Part shown: positions 20,897 to 21,993 of the stretch, one piece after another
How positions within the stretch are numbered: the stretch's first letter is position 1
Layout: every line of letters begins with the position of its first letter
Assembly: GCA_015487255.1 (NCBI GenBank)
Contig: WFQA01000193.1
Coordinates: 1-21,993, forward strand
Direction of reading: 5' to 3'
DNA length: 21,993 bases
DNA from: Paracoccaceae bacterium
GTDB taxonomy: Bacteria; Pseudomonadota; Alphaproteobacteria; Rhodobacterales; Rhodobacteraceae
Made by a program: the position numbers and the translations under genes
The notes under the pieces: generated by a model
What the model saw: only the letters and a program-made list of their open reading frames with translations
What the model was told of the DNA's origin: nothing
Databases searched by the model: none

Positions 20897-21993
20897 ATGA
20901 CCAAAACCCTGCCCATCGAGCCTGTCTTGCCCGAATTGCTTGCCGTTCTGCGCGCCAGGGGCTGTGCGGTGTTGCAAGCGCCGCCCGGTGCGGGCAAAAC
21001 CACCCGCGTGCCGGCTTATCTTTTTGAAAACCACTTCTGTAAAGGCAAGATACTGATGCTGGAGCCGCGCCGCATGGCGGCCCGCGCGGCAGCCGAGCGG
21101 CTGGCGGAGGGTTTTGACGAGGTGGTCGGGCAGAGCGTGGGCTACAGGGTGCGCGGCGAAAGCAGGGTCTCGGGCAAAACCCGGATCGAGGTGGTGACCG
21201 AGGGGATCCTCACCCGGATGATCCAGTCGGACCCTTCGCTGGCCGGGGTTGATTGCGTTATTTTTGACGAATTCCACGAGCGTTCGCTGCATGCCGACCT
21301 TGGGCTGGCGCTCTGCCTGGAGCTGCGCGAGGCGTTGCGGGATGATCTGGCGCTGCTGGTAATGTCGGCCACGCTGGATGCGGCACCGGTGGCCAGGCTG
21401 ATCGATGCGCCGGTGATTACCGCTGAAGGGCGTAGTTTTCCGGTTGAAACCCATCACCTGCCCCATCCGCTTGGCAAGATGAGGTTTGAGCCGGCAATGG
21501 CGGCGCTGATCAGGCAGGCCTTGGCTGAAACCGGGGGCGGGGTGCTGGCCTTTTTGCCCGGCGCGGGTGAGATCCGCCGGGTGGCGGGGCTGCTTGGCCA
21601 GATCAGGGGGGTTGAGGTCATGCCGCTTTACGGCGCGATGCAATTTTCCGCCCAGCGCCGGGTGCTGGCACCGCTGAAAGGGGCGCGCAAGCTGGTGCTG
21701 GCCACCAGCATTGCCGAAACCTCGCTGACCATTCCCGATATCCGGGTGGTGGTGGATGGCGGCAGGGCAAGGCGGGCGCGCTTTCATGCCGGGGCGGGCA
21801 TGGCGCGGCTGGTCACCGAGCGGGTCAGCCGGGCCGAGGCCACCCAGCGGCAGGGCCGGGCCGGGCGGGTGGCCCCGGGTGCCTGCTACAAGCTCTGGGC
21901 CGCCGGGGAGGAGGGCGCGCTCCGGGCCTATCCGCCCGCCGAGATCGAGGCCACGGATTTGAGCGCGCTGGTGCTGGAACTGGCGCTCTGGGG
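20897..21993 (+). CDS. hrpB: ATP-dependent RNA helicase HrpB, N-terminal part (3' truncated by window edge)
   Basis: An open frame runs from ATG 20897 (GAGGAG just upstream) to the end of the window without a stop, giving 365 codons of a protein usually about 800 or more residues long. DEAH-type helicase motifs are in order: APPGAGKTT (28-36), EPRRMAARAAAERLA, the motif II variant DEFHER (124-129) that is characteristic of HrpB, MSATLD (156-161), FLPGAGEI, ATSIAETSLTI and QRQGRAGRV (about 317-325). HrpB is a predicted RNA helicase whose physiological role is poorly defined. It is separated by 66 bases from the barrel gene and is probably an independent unit. No oddity is seen in the visible part. 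Confidence 0.94.
   Translation, partial: MTKTLPIEPVLPELLAVLRARGCAVLQAPPGAGKTTRVPAYLFENHFCKGKILMLEPRRMAARAAAERLAEGFDEVVGQSVGYRVRGESRVSGKTRIEVVTEGILTRMIQSDPSLAGVDCVIFDEFHERSLHADLGLALCLELREALRDDLALLVMSATLDAAPVARLIDAPVITAEGRSFPVETHHLPHPLGKMRFEPAMAALIRQALAETGGGVLAFLPGAGEIRRVAGLLGQIRGVEVMPLYGAMQFSAQRRVLAPLKGARKLVLATSIAETSLTIPDIRVVVDGGRARRARFHAGAGMARLVTERVSRAEATQRQGRAGRVAPGACYKLWAAGEEGALRAYPPAEIEATDLSALVLELALW

Noticed and set aside
20870..21787. 305-codon minus-strand frame opposite hrpB
   Set aside because: Antisense shadow of a helicase with all motifs; composition typical of such shadows.
1..21993. Mobile elements, phage genes, CRISPR arrays, tRNA or rRNA genes
   Set aside because: No transposase or integrase motifs, no regularly spaced repeats, no tRNA-like cloverleaf and no rRNA-like conserved sequence were seen on either strand by reading.

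Overview
The window reads as chromosomal DNA from an alphaproteobacterium, most likely in or near the Rhodobacteraceae. The reasons are a G+C-rich, tightly packed gene layout, a coaBC-dut-...-moeB type cluster, a CcmB tail of alphaproteobacterial type, Sox sulfur-oxidation genes, and an intergenic GC hairpin followed by CCCCCGGAGTATTT, a text I recall as frequent in Rhodobacteraceae intergenic DNA. This placement is inferred from the sequence alone. No tRNA, rRNA, CRISPR array, transposase or phage gene was seen.

Layout. Positions 1-163 hold the end of ccmB (haem exporter permease). A saccharopine-dehydrogenase-like oxidoreductase (276-1283, +) follows and converges on a DUF1800-DUF1501 pair (- strand, 2468-3808 and 1280-2458) that is preceded by a secreted SH3-domain protein. 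A D-2-hydroxyacid dehydrogenase (4464-5474, +) ends in a 295-base gene-free stretch rich in inverted repeats. From 9850 down to 5770 runs a very tight - strand cluster: coaBC, dut, an Rrf2 regulator, cysK, a 97-residue membrane protein and a MoeB/ThiF/HesA-type E1-like enzyme. Divergent from it are cobU and a histidine phosphatase (+).

The middle is a small sulfur-oxidation module. soxY and soxZ (+) converge, across a strong bidirectional terminator, on soxE-soxF (-), which encode a dihaem cytochrome c and the flavoprotein of flavocytochrome c sulfide dehydrogenase. The thiosulfate-oxidising core (soxXA, soxB, soxCD) is absent from the window.

The most system-like part is 14367-20830. A TetR regulator and a small METTL7-like methyltransferase (- strand) are divergent from a five-gene operon (+). 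That operon encodes a LolA-like periplasmic protein, two FtsX/LolC-like ABC permeases, their ATPase and an outer-membrane beta-barrel. A perfect 16-bp palindrome (TGGACC-GAGT-GGTCCA) sits in the shared promoter at 15649-15664, where a TetR protein would be expected to bind. Together the five products could span inner membrane, periplasm and outer membrane as an inducible envelope transport or lipid/lipoprotein trafficking machine. The substrate cannot be told from sequence. The window closes inside hrpB (20897 to the end), which has no stop codon here.
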